Shown: in pieces, positions 1 through 8,348 of the stretch
Position numbering within the stretch: position 1 is the first letter of the stretch
Layout: the number at the start of each line of letters is the position of its first letter
Assembly (NCBI GenBank): GCA_947177775.1
Contig: CAMWVS010000002.1
Location: forward strand, 1 to 64,000
Length of the DNA stretch: 64,000 bases
Origin: an uncultured Prevotella sp.
GTDB taxonomy: Bacteria; Bacteroidota; Bacteroidia; Bacteroidales; Bacteroidaceae
Direction of reading: 5' to 3'
Notes under the pieces: generated by a model
Databases searched by the model: none
Told to the model about the DNA's origin: nothing
The model's input: the letters and a program-made list of their open reading frames with translations, nothing else
Translations under genes and position numbers: made by a program

Positions 1-700
1 CGCTATAGCTTCTCATGCCCACGTCCATTGCCCACCGCTCTGCCAAATCGAATGAGAGGTAGCCGCCATAATGGTAGCCGTCCAGCCTCTGCATCGGTTT
101 TACTCCCGGAAAGTAGGTACGATAATAGGTGCCGAAGAGATGGAGCGATGTTTGGTGGAGGAATTGATAGGAAACATCGGTGCCGATTCCGAATGTATTG
201 CTACTCGAACGGGGGATGCTTAGTTTGTTCGCATAGAGGCACAGCCCCAATTCCCATTTCTCGTTTGGAGAATACACCGTTTTGACTTCGGCATAGTTCG
301 ATACACCGACTCCTATGATGTTTTCTTGTCTGCCTCGCCCCCAAACATCCACTTTGTTAAACCGATGGATAATCCCGCCGACATTGTATTCGCCTTTATG
401 TAGGGATGAACGGTCAACGGGAAAACTCTGTGTATAATCGGGACGAAAGTCCAAAAGCGTTCCGGGCATTTGGGGAATGGTATCAAAATGTGGAGACAAA
501 AATGCCTTCTCATGTTCATAAACCGACAGTTTGGTCGTGTCTATGCCCGTCACGGTTTGCTTTGCACGGTCAAAGGAAAGTACACGGTTTTCCTGCCCGT
601 ATGATTTTGAGCAAACAGACAACAGCAACATGATGACAAGCGCCATACTATATGCTGTCAGATTGATGCCGCAGATTTTCAATTTCTGAATCTTCTTCAT
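1..700 (-). CDS. Exported protein of unknown function, truncated by window edge
   Basis: The frame is open from an ATG at 698-700 (minus) to the window start, giving 233 codons with no stop. The N-terminus has basic residues, a long hydrophobic stretch and a likely signal peptidase site after SKSYGQ (about residue 36), so the protein should be exported. The mature part is rich in aromatic and alternating hydrophobic residues (for example LGLCLYANKL, VSYQFLHQTS, YYRTYFPGV), which would suit outer-membrane beta strands, but the family is not recognised. It lies downstream of the HU-like gene on the same strand, separated by 164 bases holding palindromic repeats. The C-terminus is missing. Confidence 0.75.
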   Translation of the reverse strand, partial: MKKIQKLKICGINLTAYSMALVIMLLLSVCSKSYGQENRVLSFDRAKQTVTGIDTTKLSVYEHEKAFLSPHFDTIPQMPGTLLDFRPDYTQSFPVDRSSLHKGEYNVGGIIHRFNKVDVWGRGRQENIIGVGVSNYAEVKTVYSPNEKWELGLCLYANKLSIPRSSSNTFGIGTDVSYQFLHQTSLHLFGTYYRTYFPGVKPMQRLDGYHYGGYLSFDLAERWAMDVGMRSYS

Positions 701-755
701 ACCAGAACCGAATAGTCAATGAGTTGATATATCTGTTATGTTTTTGCTTGCTTTG

Positions 756-820
756 CCTGAATAGAGCTATTCAGGCACTCCAAATAGAGTTATTTGGTTG
801 AATCAAATAGAGCTATCTGG
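756..820. repeat. Three palindromic repeats with 23-bp period
   Basis: Three near-identical palindromes lie at 756-775, 780-797 and 803-820, each built as an AAATAG/CTATTT-type inverted repeat around a two-base AG centre. Their centres are exactly 23 bp apart. A degraded fourth right half (CTACTTGG) may follow at 836-843. They sit between the HU-like gene and the truncated exported-protein gene, so they could be operators or transcribed hairpins. Confidence 0.7.
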
Positions 821-864
821 TCATACCGAACAACCCTACTTGGCCAGAACAAAAAAAACGACTT

Positions 865-1662
865 TTATCCCAACGGATTCTCGTCGACACCACCTCCTGT
901 AGAGCCACCCGTATTGTCGCCGCCCGTGGGAGCCTTGCCGATGTAGAGGGTCTGCGTCACGCTGCGGGGAGTCTTCAGCAAGGTGTTGGTGCCGCTGAAT
1001 TGCGTGGTTACTTTGAGTTCATACGCTCCGTCGGCCAGTCCTGCCGGGATGAGGAAGATGAGTTGCGAAGGCTTGTTTACCGCCCACATATCTTCGGTGA
1101 TTCTCGTCACCACGCCCGACGAGGAGGTCAGCGTGATGCCCACGGACGGGTCGTTGCCTGCCACCTTGATGTAGGCACCGGTCAGCGTGTAGTTGCGTCC
1201 TGCCGTAGCCGTGAAGCCCGGCGCACGGGTGGCTGCATCCATTCCGCCTGCCACATACATGGCATTGCCCTTCTCGCCGATGATGTTCACCATAGTGGCG
1301 GAAATCGCCTCGCGCAAATCGGCGCCTTGCGTGAACGAAGCGTAGAGCGAATTCTTCTCCTTGTTCCATGTCTTGTTGTCCACCACGCCTGTGGGCTGGA
1401 TGACGGCATTATACAGTCCCGTATTCACACGGAAGCCTGTCAGCAGCAGCTTCTTCACCACACGCTTTTCGAGGTTGAGTACCGCTTCCACCGTCTCGCG
1501 CTCCAATCCGGGATTCACTTCCATGATTTCCGATACCACGCGCTGGAAGTCCGCCGCGCCTGCCGATACCAGCACGGCAATCTTGTCGTCCTTGTTCTCC
1601 ACTGTCACCGTATTGTCCGCCAACTGGACGTTCAATACATACTTGATGTCATTTGTTGCCAT
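865..1662 (-). CDS. HU-like DNA-binding domain protein with C-terminal DUF4469-type domain
   Basis: The 265-residue protein matches the Bacteroidales family that joins an HU/IHF-like N-terminal domain to a DUF4469 Ig-like domain. Residues about 1-125 contain the HU-like region (KYVLNVQLADNT, then VNPGLERETVEAVLNLEKRV and GLYNAVIQPTG). Residues about 150-245 form a beta-rich domain (TLTGAYIKVAGNDPSVG, LIFLIPAGLADGAYEL). The C-terminus is Gly/Thr-rich. There is no signal peptide, so it is predicted cytoplasmic. Its cellular role is not established; nucleoid or DNA binding is inferred from the fold. The start ATG is at 1660-1662, behind a leader with a small hairpin. Confidence 0.85.
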   Translation of the reverse strand: MATNDIKYVLNVQLADNTVTVENKDDKIAVLVSAGAADFQRVVSEIMEVNPGLERETVEAVLNLEKRVVKKLLLTGFRVNTGLYNAVIQPTGVVDNKTWNKEKNSLYASFTQGADLREAISATMVNIIGEKGNAMYVAGGMDAATRAPGFTATAGRNYTLTGAYIKVAGNDPSVGITLTSSSGVVTRITEDMWAVNKPSQLIFLIPAGLADGAYELKVTTQFSGTNTLLKTPRSVTQTLYIGKAPTGGDNTGGSTGGGVDENPLG

Positions 1663-1701
1663 AATTGATAAAAATGAAAGATTGTTTTTAATAAGGTCAT
1701 T

Positions 1702-1748
1702 CAGCCTTTATCAGGCTGCATTTTTCCTATATACAGACGCCAAAATTA
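1702..1748 (-). promoter_or_regulatory. Putative promoter -7 box and leader hairpin for the HU-like gene
   Basis: On the minus strand, TAATTTTG (plus 1741-1748) fits the Bacteroidetes -7 consensus. It is followed in the expected leader by a CAGCCT/AGGCTG hairpin at 1702-1718. No good -33 TTTG was seen. Confidence 0.4.
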
Positions 1749-1998
1749 TTCGTAATGGTTCAGCAGTAATAGCAGAATCCGGTTGAAACGGAAGAGTCTA
1801 TGCCTGAACCGCCCAAATCAACATTTTAAATTCTCAAAGGAGGAATTTCTTGAAGTGAAACTTCGAAGCGGTCAAAGTGGCACTTCGACTGAGGCAAGAT
1901 GCAACACACCTTGTATTTCGATATTCCTTTTGTCCGCTTCAAAGTCCGTTTTATCCGTTTCGGGCAGTCCCATCCTGTCAAATCAAGAAGTAAAGTCG

Positions 1999-2006
1999 TA
2001 TCTTTG
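1999..2006 (+). promoter_or_regulatory. Promoter -7 box (TATCTTTG) for the two-component operon
   Basis: TATCTTTG matches TAnnTTTG and lies 25 bases before the ATG at 2032. This argues against a longer translation beginning at 1783. No convincing -33 element. Confidence 0.5.
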
Positions 2007-2031
2007 TCGCCACGAAATAACTATCACGGAT

Positions 2032-3123
2032 ATGCACCAAAGGAGTACAAAAATAACAAACTGGCAGAACGGGCTGCTACTGTTAACCGTATCATACGCG
2101 CTATATATCATCATCTGGCTGGTTCTGGATGATGATACCTCCCGGCAGTTGCAGGAAATAGCGGTGACGGACTATCTCATCGACTTCTTGCTGTGTATGC
2201 TTTTCACATACACCTCGTTGGGATTCTGCTATGTCGTATTCAAAGTTTTCCCGTTCAAAGCCTCTTATATTAGGGTCATCGTCTATGCTTCGTGTCTGTT
2301 GATGCTCAACAATCTGGTGGCTTTCGGCATGATTTCCCTTTTCAACTTCCTATGGGGCGAAACCGGAAACAGTGCCATTGATGAACTTCTCAACATGAAA
2401 GGCGCATATACTTTTGCCATGATAGCCACATTCCTGTCAAGTGTTTATGCCAACACATTCTACCTTCAATCCTATATCAAGGCACGTGACGAGAAACAAG
2501 CACTCGAAATGGCGCTGATGAAGGAAAAGGAAATCGCCTTGCAGTCACAACTCAACTCCCTGAAACTGCAAATCAACCCGCATTTCATGTTTAACAACTT
2601 CAACAACCTGCTGGAGCTGATTGAGGAAGATGCGGGGCTTGCCGGGAAGTTCCTGAACAACCTGTCGAAAGTGTACCGGTACATTATTGTAAATTTAGAC
2701 AGAGACCTGATACCCGTTGCAGACGAAATAAGGTTTCTGGATTCGTACCTGTTTCTGATGAAAGTACGTCACGGCGGAGGTATCATTGCGAAAATAAGTC
2801 CGGAGGTCAAGGAATGTAAGGGATTCCTGCCTCCGGCCGTATTGCAGCTTCTTGTAGAGAACGCCATAAAGCACAACGGATTCTCAATGGAGCATCCGCT
2901 GTTTATTTCCATCACGTCATCGGATGACTACATTACTGTGCATAATCTTAAATCTCCTTTGCTGTTGCGGATGGAATCAACGGGCTTGGGACATAAAAAT
3001 ATCATGGAGCGGTACGCCTTGCTCTGCGACAAAAAGGTTAAGATAGAGAATACCGAAAACTTCTATTCGGTGAGTTTGCCCATCATTAAAAACATCATGA
3101 CACATGAAGATATTGGTTCTTGA
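2032..3123 (+). CDS. LytS/YehU-family membrane histidine kinase
   Basis: Four hydrophobic segments (about residues 13-32, 48-70, 76-106, 125-147) place the 363-residue protein in the inner membrane. A short coiled linker leads to the His_kinase (PF06580) domain, with phospho-acceptor H184 in QINPHFMFNNFN. A HATPase region follows, with the N-box LLVENAIKHN. The ATG at 2032 was chosen because a -7 promoter box lies just upstream; the frame is open back to 1783 but that extension resembles nothing. The gene overlaps the downstream response regulator by 20 bases, so the two are co-translated partners. No sensor domain beyond the membrane segments is visible, and the signal is unknown. Confidence 0.9.
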   Translation: MHQRSTKITNWQNGLLLLTVSYALYIIIWLVLDDDTSRQLQEIAVTDYLIDFLLCMLFTYTSLGFCYVVFKVFPFKASYIRVIVYASCLLMLNNLVAFGMISLFNFLWGETGNSAIDELLNMKGAYTFAMIATFLSSVYANTFYLQSYIKARDEKQALEMALMKEKEIALQSQLNSLKLQINPHFMFNNFNNLLELIEEDAGLAGKFLNNLSKVYRYIIVNLDRDLIPVADEIRFLDSYLFLMKVRHGGGIIAKISPEVKECKGFLPPAVLQLLVENAIKHNGFSMEHPLFISITSSDDYITVHNLKSPLLLRMESTGLGHKNIMERYALLCDKKVKIENTENFYSVSLPIIKNIMTHEDIGS

Positions 3124-3859
3124 AGACGAACAGCGCAACGCCATGCGCCTCATAAGACTGCTGAACGGCATTGACACAACGTTCACAATCGAAGGCCCAC
3201 TGGCAAGCATAAAAGAGACGGTCGAGTTTTTCCAATCTGGCAAGGCGGCAGACCTTATCCTTGCGGATATCCGCCTAACCGACGGCCTGAGTTTCGAGGC
3301 TCTGAAATACGCCCCAGCAACCGTCCCCATCATATTCACCACCGCATACGATGAATATGCGGTACAGGCTTTCAAGTTCAATAGTTTCGACTATCTCCTG
3401 AAGCCAGTGGATGCCGATGAGCTTGAAGCAGCCATAGACAAAGCCATCAAAACAGGCAGGAATTATGCCGATGAGAATCTCCAGCTGCTTTTCGATACCT
3501 TACTGAAGCACCAATGCCGCTATCGCGAACGCTTTCTGTTGCCTTACCGCGACGGGTATAAGACAGTCCGTGCAGCAGACATCAACCACATCGAAACGGA
3601 GAACAAAACCGTGTACCTACGCCTTAATGACGGAACCTCTGAAAGCGTCAACCTCTCGCTGGACGAACTGGAGCAACAGCTCGACCCCAACCGCTTCTTC
3701 CGTGCCAACCGCCAGTACATTGTCAACATAGAACACCTCCTCTTCATCGGCAACTACTTCGGAGGCAAGCTCGTGATTCGCCTGAAAGGGTATCCGAAGG
3801 CAGAAATTATTGTCAGCAAGGAGAAAGCGCAGCGGCTTAAGGAGTGCATAATAAAGTGA
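3104..3859 (+). CDS. LytTR-family response regulator
   Basis: The N-terminal receiver domain (about residues 1-120) has the acidic pocket (LEDEQ) and predicted phosphorylated D55 in LILADIRL, followed by the switch Thr in FTTAYDEYAVQAF and Lys in LLKPVD. The C-terminal half (about 150-250) is a LytTR DNA-binding domain, with VRAADINHIETENKTVYL and FFRANRQYIVNIEHL. It is the cytoplasmic partner of the kinase whose gene it overlaps. Targets cannot be read from the window. The pair is the last clearly non-element unit before the integrases. Confidence 0.92.
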   Translation: MKILVLEDEQRNAMRLIRLLNGIDTTFTIEGPLASIKETVEFFQSGKAADLILADIRLTDGLSFEALKYAPATVPIIFTTAYDEYAVQAFKFNSFDYLLKPVDADELEAAIDKAIKTGRNYADENLQLLFDTLLKHQCRYRERFLLPYRDGYKTVRAADINHIETENKTVYLRLNDGTSESVNLSLDELEQQLDPNRFFRANRQYIVNIEHLLFIGNYFGGKLVIRLKGYPKAEIIVSKEKAQRLKECIIK

Positions 3860-4027
3860 AAAGGCAAATTTGCGAGCGAGGATTTATAAGCAAGTATGAA
3901 TAAAATCCTTTATTTACAATGGTTTGCTGATGTCTGTTTTTGCTTTGTTTCTAAAGTAGGGATGGCTATTTTTTGTTATTTCGGTCAATTATGTTACTTT
4001 TTTGTTAGTCATTTTGAGCTATTTTTT

Positions 4028-4037
4028 GTACCTTTGC
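4028..4037 (+). promoter_or_regulatory. Integrase promoter -7 box overlapping a CTnDOT-like core (GTACCTTTGC)
   Basis: TACCTTTG at 4029-4036 fits the Bacteroidetes -7 box and would place the start of transcription about 20 bases before the integrase ATG at 4062. The ten bases GTACCTTTGC also match the GTANNTTTGC core used by CTnDOT-family integrases, so attL could lie here. Because the core and the promoter consensus overlap, the match alone is weak evidence for an att site. Confidence 0.5.
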
Positions 4038-4061
4038 ACACAAATAAAGCATTGGCAATTA

Positions 4062-5192
4062 ATGGCAAGAACAAAAAAGTCCGAATCGGTGCCTGTCCGC
4101 ATCCGCTTCAAGCAACTTAAAGATGGAAACCAGTCCATCTATTTGGATATTTATACCGACCGTAAACGGAGGTATGAATTTCTCAAGCTCTTCCTTGTCC
4201 CTGAAATATCGCAGGAGGCAAAGGAGAGAAATGCCAATACGCTCAAAGCTGCCAATGCCATCAAAGCACAGCGTATTCTTGACATCACCAACAAGAAGCC
4301 AATGGCGGTTCTTTCGGACAAAGCCAAAATGCCGCTTATCGACTGGCTCAATGAATATGCTGAATTTGGAAGAAAAAAAGGACGCAGTTCCCTTGTTAAT
4401 CATGTACACGCCGTGTCGGTTTGCCTGAAGGTTCATAATCCTCGTATAAAGCTCTACGAGGTTGACAAGGATTTCTTGCAGGGATTCATAGAGTATTTGG
4501 AAACCCGTAAGGCAAGAACAACGCAAAAGCCGTTGGCGAAAAAGACAATAGCCGGTTATTGCGGATACATACGTGCCGCTCTTAATTATGCCGTGGACTT
4601 GGAAATCCTTGGTGACAATCCGCTGCTTTCATTTGACTGGGCATCAATACAAGGTGAATGTAGAAAGCGTGAGTATCTCACCATCGAAGAGGTACAAACG
4701 CTTATCAATACTCCATGTAGAAGCCCAAGAGTAAAGACCGCGTTTTTGTTTTCATGTTTTTGTGGATTGCGTTACAGTGATGTCAAAGGATTACGCTGGA
4801 AAGACGTAATCGAAGATAACGGCAAAGTCCATCTGGAACTGCGCCAGCAAAAGACAGGGAAGGTTATCTACCTACCTTTGAGCCAACAGGCACAGAAATT
4901 CATGCCGGAAGAAAAAGGAAATCCAGACGATTCCGTCTTCGACGTCCCCACATTAAGTGATTGTGACCACGTATTGAAGACATGGACATCAAAAGCAGGT
5001 ATTACCAAACGGGTGTCCTATCACGTGAGCCGCCACGCTTTTGCAACGATGACATTGACTATGGGTGCGGACCTTTATACCACAAGCCAGTTGTTGGGAC
5101 ACTCGGATGTGGAAACGACCCAAGTATATGCTAAAATTATCGACAAGAAGAAAGTGGATGCGGTTTACATGATTGACAAACTATTCGATTAA
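4062..5192 (+). CDS. Tyrosine recombinase (integrase), first of a tandem pair
   Basis: The 376-residue protein has an arm-binding N-terminal domain (about 1-85), a SAM-like core-binding domain (about 90-190) and a catalytic domain. The catalytic set is complete: R237 (FCGLRYSD), K264 (RQQKTGK), H321 and R324 (YHVSRHAF), H347 (LLGHSDVETTQ) and nucleophile Y356. The start is set at ATG 4062, just after the promoter, rather than the in-frame ATG at 4002 upstream of it. Being first and reading inward from the presumed left end, it probably integrates and excises the element. A second integrase follows after 6 bases. Confidence 0.92.
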   Translation: MARTKKSESVPVRIRFKQLKDGNQSIYLDIYTDRKRRYEFLKLFLVPEISQEAKERNANTLKAANAIKAQRILDITNKKPMAVLSDKAKMPLIDWLNEYAEFGRKKGRSSLVNHVHAVSVCLKVHNPRIKLYEVDKDFLQGFIEYLETRKARTTQKPLAKKTIAGYCGYIRAALNYAVDLEILGDNPLLSFDWASIQGECRKREYLTIEEVQTLINTPCRSPRVKTAFLFSCFCGLRYSDVKGLRWKDVIEDNGKVHLELRQQKTGKVIYLPLSQQAQKFMPEEKGNPDDSVFDVPTLSDCDHVLKTWTSKAGITKRVSYHVSRHAFATMTLTMGADLYTTSQLLGHSDVETTQVYAKIIDKKKVDAVYMIDKLFD

Positions 5193-5198
5193 AAGACA

Positions 5199-6344
5199 AT
5201 GGGCAGACCGAAGAAACAAGTAGTAATGAAGGAACCAATAAGGCTCCGCGAGCAGGTGTTGAAAAACGGCAACCACTCATTATATTTGGATATATACCAT
5301 AATGGGAAGCGAACGTACAAGTTTCTCAAGCTGTATCTTGTGCCTGAGACAGACATGTCGTCAAAGATCATGAACGCCAACACCCTTGCACAGGCCAATG
5401 CCATCAAGGAAGAAATGATACTTGACCTTACTAACCGTATTGCAGGCATAAAAGATAAGTCTCATAAAGCCAGGATGCCGTTCTGTTCATGGATGGGAAT
5501 CTATGCCGAGAACGCAAAGAAAAGCTGTGCAGAATCATCGAAGAGATGGCTTGACCGTTCTGTAGAAGAAGTTGCCAGTTATGATTCCGAAATCACACTT
5601 GGCGATGTGGATAAGGAATTCATTACGGGCTTTATGGAACACCTTGCCAGCCGTTCCGCTCTTAATACGGATCGGAAAAAAATAACGAAAAGCACGGTGT
5701 TCCTATACTTAGGCTATGTCAGGGCGGCTTTGAATTACGCAGTACGTGAAAGCGTGATACCTAAAAGCCCGTTCAAGGGAATAACCAGAGCTTCGCTATC
5801 CATCAAAGAGCATAAGCGTGAGTATTTGACGGTCGAGGAAATCAAACGGCTTATCGCTACCCCATGTCACAGAGAGGACATCAAGGGTGCGTTCTTGTTC
5901 TCCTGCTTCAGCGGACTCCGCATCTATGACATCATGAGCCTCCGTTGGAAAGACATAGTGAAGACCGCAACCCATTGGCAAGTCGAGATTATCCAATACA
6001 AGACCGGTGTCGAACTGTTCCTGCCGTTGAACATGAATGCCCGAAAATGGTTGCCCGAGCAACCGGAGGATGCCACGGCGGAAGACAAGGTGTTCCCCCG
6101 GCTGACAAGGAGTTACGGTCAGACTCTCGGCACATGGATGAAGAACGCCGGAATCACAAAGGACATCACTTTTCACGCGGGGAGGCACAGCTTCGCAACG
6201 CTCTGTCTTACTGCGGGTATAGACATTTATACGACCAGCCAGCTGCTCGGGCACACCACCATTCGCCACACCCAGCGTTATGCCCGGATTATCAACACAA
6301 AGAAAGACGAGGCGGTTTCTTTGTTCGATGGCGTCTTTGAATAG
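5199..6344 (+). CDS. Tyrosine recombinase (integrase), second of a tandem pair
   Basis: At 381 residues it is collinear with its neighbour and shares its domain order. Catalytic residues are R241 (FSGLRIYD), K268 (IQYKTG), H326 and R329 (FHAGRHSF), H352 (LLGHTTIRHTQ) and Y361. It begins 6 bases after the first integrase stop and shares its transcript. The two proteins are clearly paralogous but diverged throughout, so they may act at different sites or steps rather than as a recent copy. Tandem integrases occur in several Bacteroidales mobile elements. Confidence 0.92.
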   Translation: MGRPKKQVVMKEPIRLREQVLKNGNHSLYLDIYHNGKRTYKFLKLYLVPETDMSSKIMNANTLAQANAIKEEMILDLTNRIAGIKDKSHKARMPFCSWMGIYAENAKKSCAESSKRWLDRSVEEVASYDSEITLGDVDKEFITGFMEHLASRSALNTDRKKITKSTVFLYLGYVRAALNYAVRESVIPKSPFKGITRASLSIKEHKREYLTVEEIKRLIATPCHREDIKGAFLFSCFSGLRIYDIMSLRWKDIVKTATHWQVEIIQYKTGVELFLPLNMNARKWLPEQPEDATAEDKVFPRLTRSYGQTLGTWMKNAGITKDITFHAGRHSFATLCLTAGIDIYTTSQLLGHTTIRHTQRYARIINTKKDEAVSLFDGVFE

Positions 6345-6360
6345 CAAAACAAGTCAGTCG

Positions 6361-6447
6361 GTCAAAGGGTGTATATATTTAGAGTGACTAACCGAAAAAT
6401 TGCGGGCGAGCCATTAAGGTCAGTCAGTCAAGGGGCATATATATTTA
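6361..6447 (+). repeat. Direct repeat pair of 21 bases
   Basis: GTCAAAGGGTGTATATATTT (6361-6380, plus A) and a copy at 6427-6447 agree at 18 of 21 bases, 66 bp apart, just downstream of the second integrase. They could be arm-type recombinase sites; this is inference from position. Confidence 0.45.
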
Positions 6448-6469
6448 TACCGACTGAGGTGCCTGACGG

Positions 6470-6680
6470 CTCATTGCAGATATGTGGCTTGGTATAATCC
6501 TCCACCATTCGCATAAATACGGTTGTCAAGTTAATGCCGTATGGTATCATATAGAATAGCGACCCAAAACGCATTGGAGCAAAAATCGGCAATAAGATAG
6601 CAAGAAACATACATTGAAGCACAGTATGTGTCCACAGGAAAAAGTATATTCTCACTAATTTTGCCGGCTAAATCATTTAA
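6470..6680 (+). pseudogene. Decayed fragment of an AraC-type regulator gene
   Basis: The stretch around 6603-6665 aligns with the intact AraC gene at about 7411-7478 (shared AATAGCAAGAAAC, TACATTG, TCCACA, then CACTA.TTTTGC), and 6473-6500 resembles its HTH region (CATTGC...ATGTGGCTT). In translation it gives an AraC-like ADI.AYMCGL followed by a stop. It occupies the 353-base gap between the integrases and the zinc-ribbon gene and is not expressed as a complete protein. Confidence 0.5.
6656..6663 (+). promoter_or_regulatory. Promoter -7 box (TAATTTTG) for the zinc-ribbon gene
   Basis: TAATTTTG fits TAnnTTTG and ends 34 bases before the ATG at 6698. No -33 TTTG is visible at 19-21 bases. It lies inside the AraC relic. 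Confidence 0.4.
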
Positions 6681-6697
6681 CAGAAATAATATAGGAT

Positions 6698-6979
6698 ATG
6701 GAACAGAAATTTTGTCAAAGCTGTGGGATGCCAATGCCACAGACTGGCGAGTACAAAGGAACGAACGCTGACGGTAGTCCCAATGAGGATTACTGCCTTG
6801 ATTGCTACAAAGATGGCAAGTTCACGCAAGAGATGACTATGGAGCAGATGGTCGAGCACAGTGCACAGTTCACTGATGAGATAAACGAGTGGTCTGGGAC
6901 AAACTTGACCGTGGAGGAAATGAAGGATTGGCTTCGACAGTTTTATCCAACCCTCAAACGCTGGAGAAAATGTCCATGA
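6698..6979 (+). CDS. Zinc-ribbon domain protein (Zn_ribbon_2 type)
   Basis: The 93-residue protein begins with a treble-Cys zinc ribbon: CQSCGMPMP (residues 6-14) and, after about 20 residues, DYCLDCYKDGKF. This is typical of small Zn_ribbon_2 proteins. The acidic C-terminal helix region (MTMEQMVEHSAQF, then VEEMKDWLRQFYP) may mediate protein contacts. It is cytoplasmic with no membrane segment. It is encoded 86 bases before an AraC/GyrI regulator; such zinc-ribbon proteins often neighbour this regulator type. The biochemical role is unknown. Confidence 0.85.
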   Translation: MEQKFCQSCGMPMPQTGEYKGTNADGSPNEDYCLDCYKDGKFTQEMTMEQMVEHSAQFTDEINEWSGTNLTVEEMKDWLRQFYPTLKRWRKCP

Positions 6980-7065
6980 GATAATAACGACAACACTTTG
7001 GGAATATCTCTGTTTCGGAAATGAGTGCGGACATCTATTCCCATTGTGGTAAATGACGATACGCA

Positions 7066-7992
7066 ATGAGTGATTATGCCAAATATACAAAGCAAGTGAA
7101 TATGGTCCTTGATTATATCAATGCCCATATAAACGAAGACCTTGATATAAAATCATTGGCGCAGAAGACCTATCTGTCAACGTACCATTTTCACCGTATA
7201 TTTACGGCTGCAATGGGCGAATCGTTGGCTAAATATGTCATGCGCCGGCGTTTGGAACTTGCGACGATACAGCTGCGGAACGACGTGGAAAAGCCTATCA
7301 TGAACATTGCTTTTGAATGTGGCTTTAACTCCGTCAATGTTTTCTGTCGTAATTTCAAGAAGCATTTTGGCATGACCGCAGAGGCCTACAGGAGCAAGTG
7401 GCTACAAGAGAATAGCAAGAAACGTACATTGGAGCGCATAATGAATCCACAAAGCCGTTCCTATTCCCACTATTTTTGCACACAAAAAACATTCAAGATA
7501 GGAGATATAAATATGAACTGCAGTTTCGAGATCAAGCGTTTAGATGCTATCCATGTGGTGTATTGCCGCCATTATGGTGCATATTCAAATATGCAACAGG
7601 CATTTGAAAAGCTGATGCGTTGGGCATACTCCAAGGGATTGGTCACGATGCACAATCCCCGTTTAATATCCATCTATCATAACAATCCGAGTGTGACAGA
7701 AGAAGAAAAGCTCATTTCAGATGCTTGTCTGGTAGTCAAGGGGCCTATGAAGACCAACGGAGAAATAAGTTCATACACCATTCCTGCCGGGCAATATGCC
7801 GTGGGGAGGTTTGAAATCACATGGGATGAGATTCATCACGCATGGGAATGTATGTTCCACTTGATAGATGAATACGGCAGTAAGTGTTGCGGGCTGGCCT
7901 TTGAGATTTATATGAATAATCCCGAAGAACATCCGGATAAGAAGCTGACAGTGGATATATGTGTTCCTGTAATATCAAAATGTAATATATAA
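7066..7992 (+). CDS. AraC-family regulator with GyrI-like ligand-binding domain
   Basis: The 308-residue protein has two AraC helix-turn-helix units in residues about 10-110 (LDIKSLAQKTYLSTYHFHRIF and IMNIAFECGFNSVNVFCRNFKK). A GyrI-like effector domain covers about 150-305 (VVYCRHYGAYSNMQQAFEKL, GQYAVGRFEITWDEIHHAWE). This is the Rob/SoxS-like architecture that senses small hydrophobic or cationic compounds. The downstream MATE pump and acetyltransferase make a drug-responsive regulon plausible. Its C-terminal-HTH-proximal coding region is duplicated in degraded form upstream, at 6470-6680. Confidence 0.9.
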   Translation: MSDYAKYTKQVNMVLDYINAHINEDLDIKSLAQKTYLSTYHFHRIFTAAMGESLAKYVMRRRLELATIQLRNDVEKPIMNIAFECGFNSVNVFCRNFKKHFGMTAEAYRSKWLQENSKKRTLERIMNPQSRSYSHYFCTQKTFKIGDINMNCSFEIKRLDAIHVVYCRHYGAYSNMQQAFEKLMRWAYSKGLVTMHNPRLISIYHNNPSVTEEEKLISDACLVVKGPMKTNGEISSYTIPAGQYAVGRFEITWDEIHHAWECMFHLIDEYGSKCCGLAFEIYMNNPEEHPDKKLTVDICVPVISKCNI

Positions 7993-8001
7993 ATTAGACT
8001 T

Positions 8002-8346
8002 ATGAAAAATGTGACAACAGATACTCGCCATATCGCTGCTTGCGGTCTGTACTGCGGGGCTTGCCGCAAGTTCTTAAACGGAAAATGCCCAGGATGTAAA
8101 CAAAACGACAAAGCTGGCTGGTGCAAAATCCGTTCGTGCTGTACGGCAAACAAGTTCAGCACCTGTGCCGAGTGCTCCCGTAATGTTCAAGAGTGCAAAG
8201 TGTTTTCAAATTGGATAGCAAAGGTTTTCGCCTTTCTGTTTAAGTCAGATAGACCCGCCTGCATCCGTTATATCAAAGAACATGGAGAACAGGCTTTTGC
8301 CGATGAGATGTCCATGCGCAAAAGTCAAACCATCAAAAAGAAATAA
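8002..8346 (+). CDS. DUF3795 cysteine-rich protein
   Basis: This 114-residue cytoplasmic protein has the DUF3795 signature ACGLYCGACRKF near the N-terminus. Further Cys clusters follow (KCPGCKQ, WCKIRSCC, FSTCAECSRNVQEC), so metal binding is likely. Function is not established for the family. It starts 9 bases after the AraC-type regulator and ends 2 bases before the META lipoprotein gene, forming one operon. The C-terminus is lysine-rich. Confidence 0.85.
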   Translation: MKNVTTDTRHIAACGLYCGACRKFLNGKCPGCKQNDKAGWCKIRSCCTANKFSTCAECSRNVQECKVFSNWIAKVFAFLFKSDRPACIRYIKEHGEQAFADEMSMRKSQTIKKK

Positions 8347-8348
8347 GC

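Noticed and set aside
1783..2031. N-terminal extension of the histidine kinase
   Set aside because: A promoter -7 box lies at 1999-2006 and the extension has no membrane or domain features.
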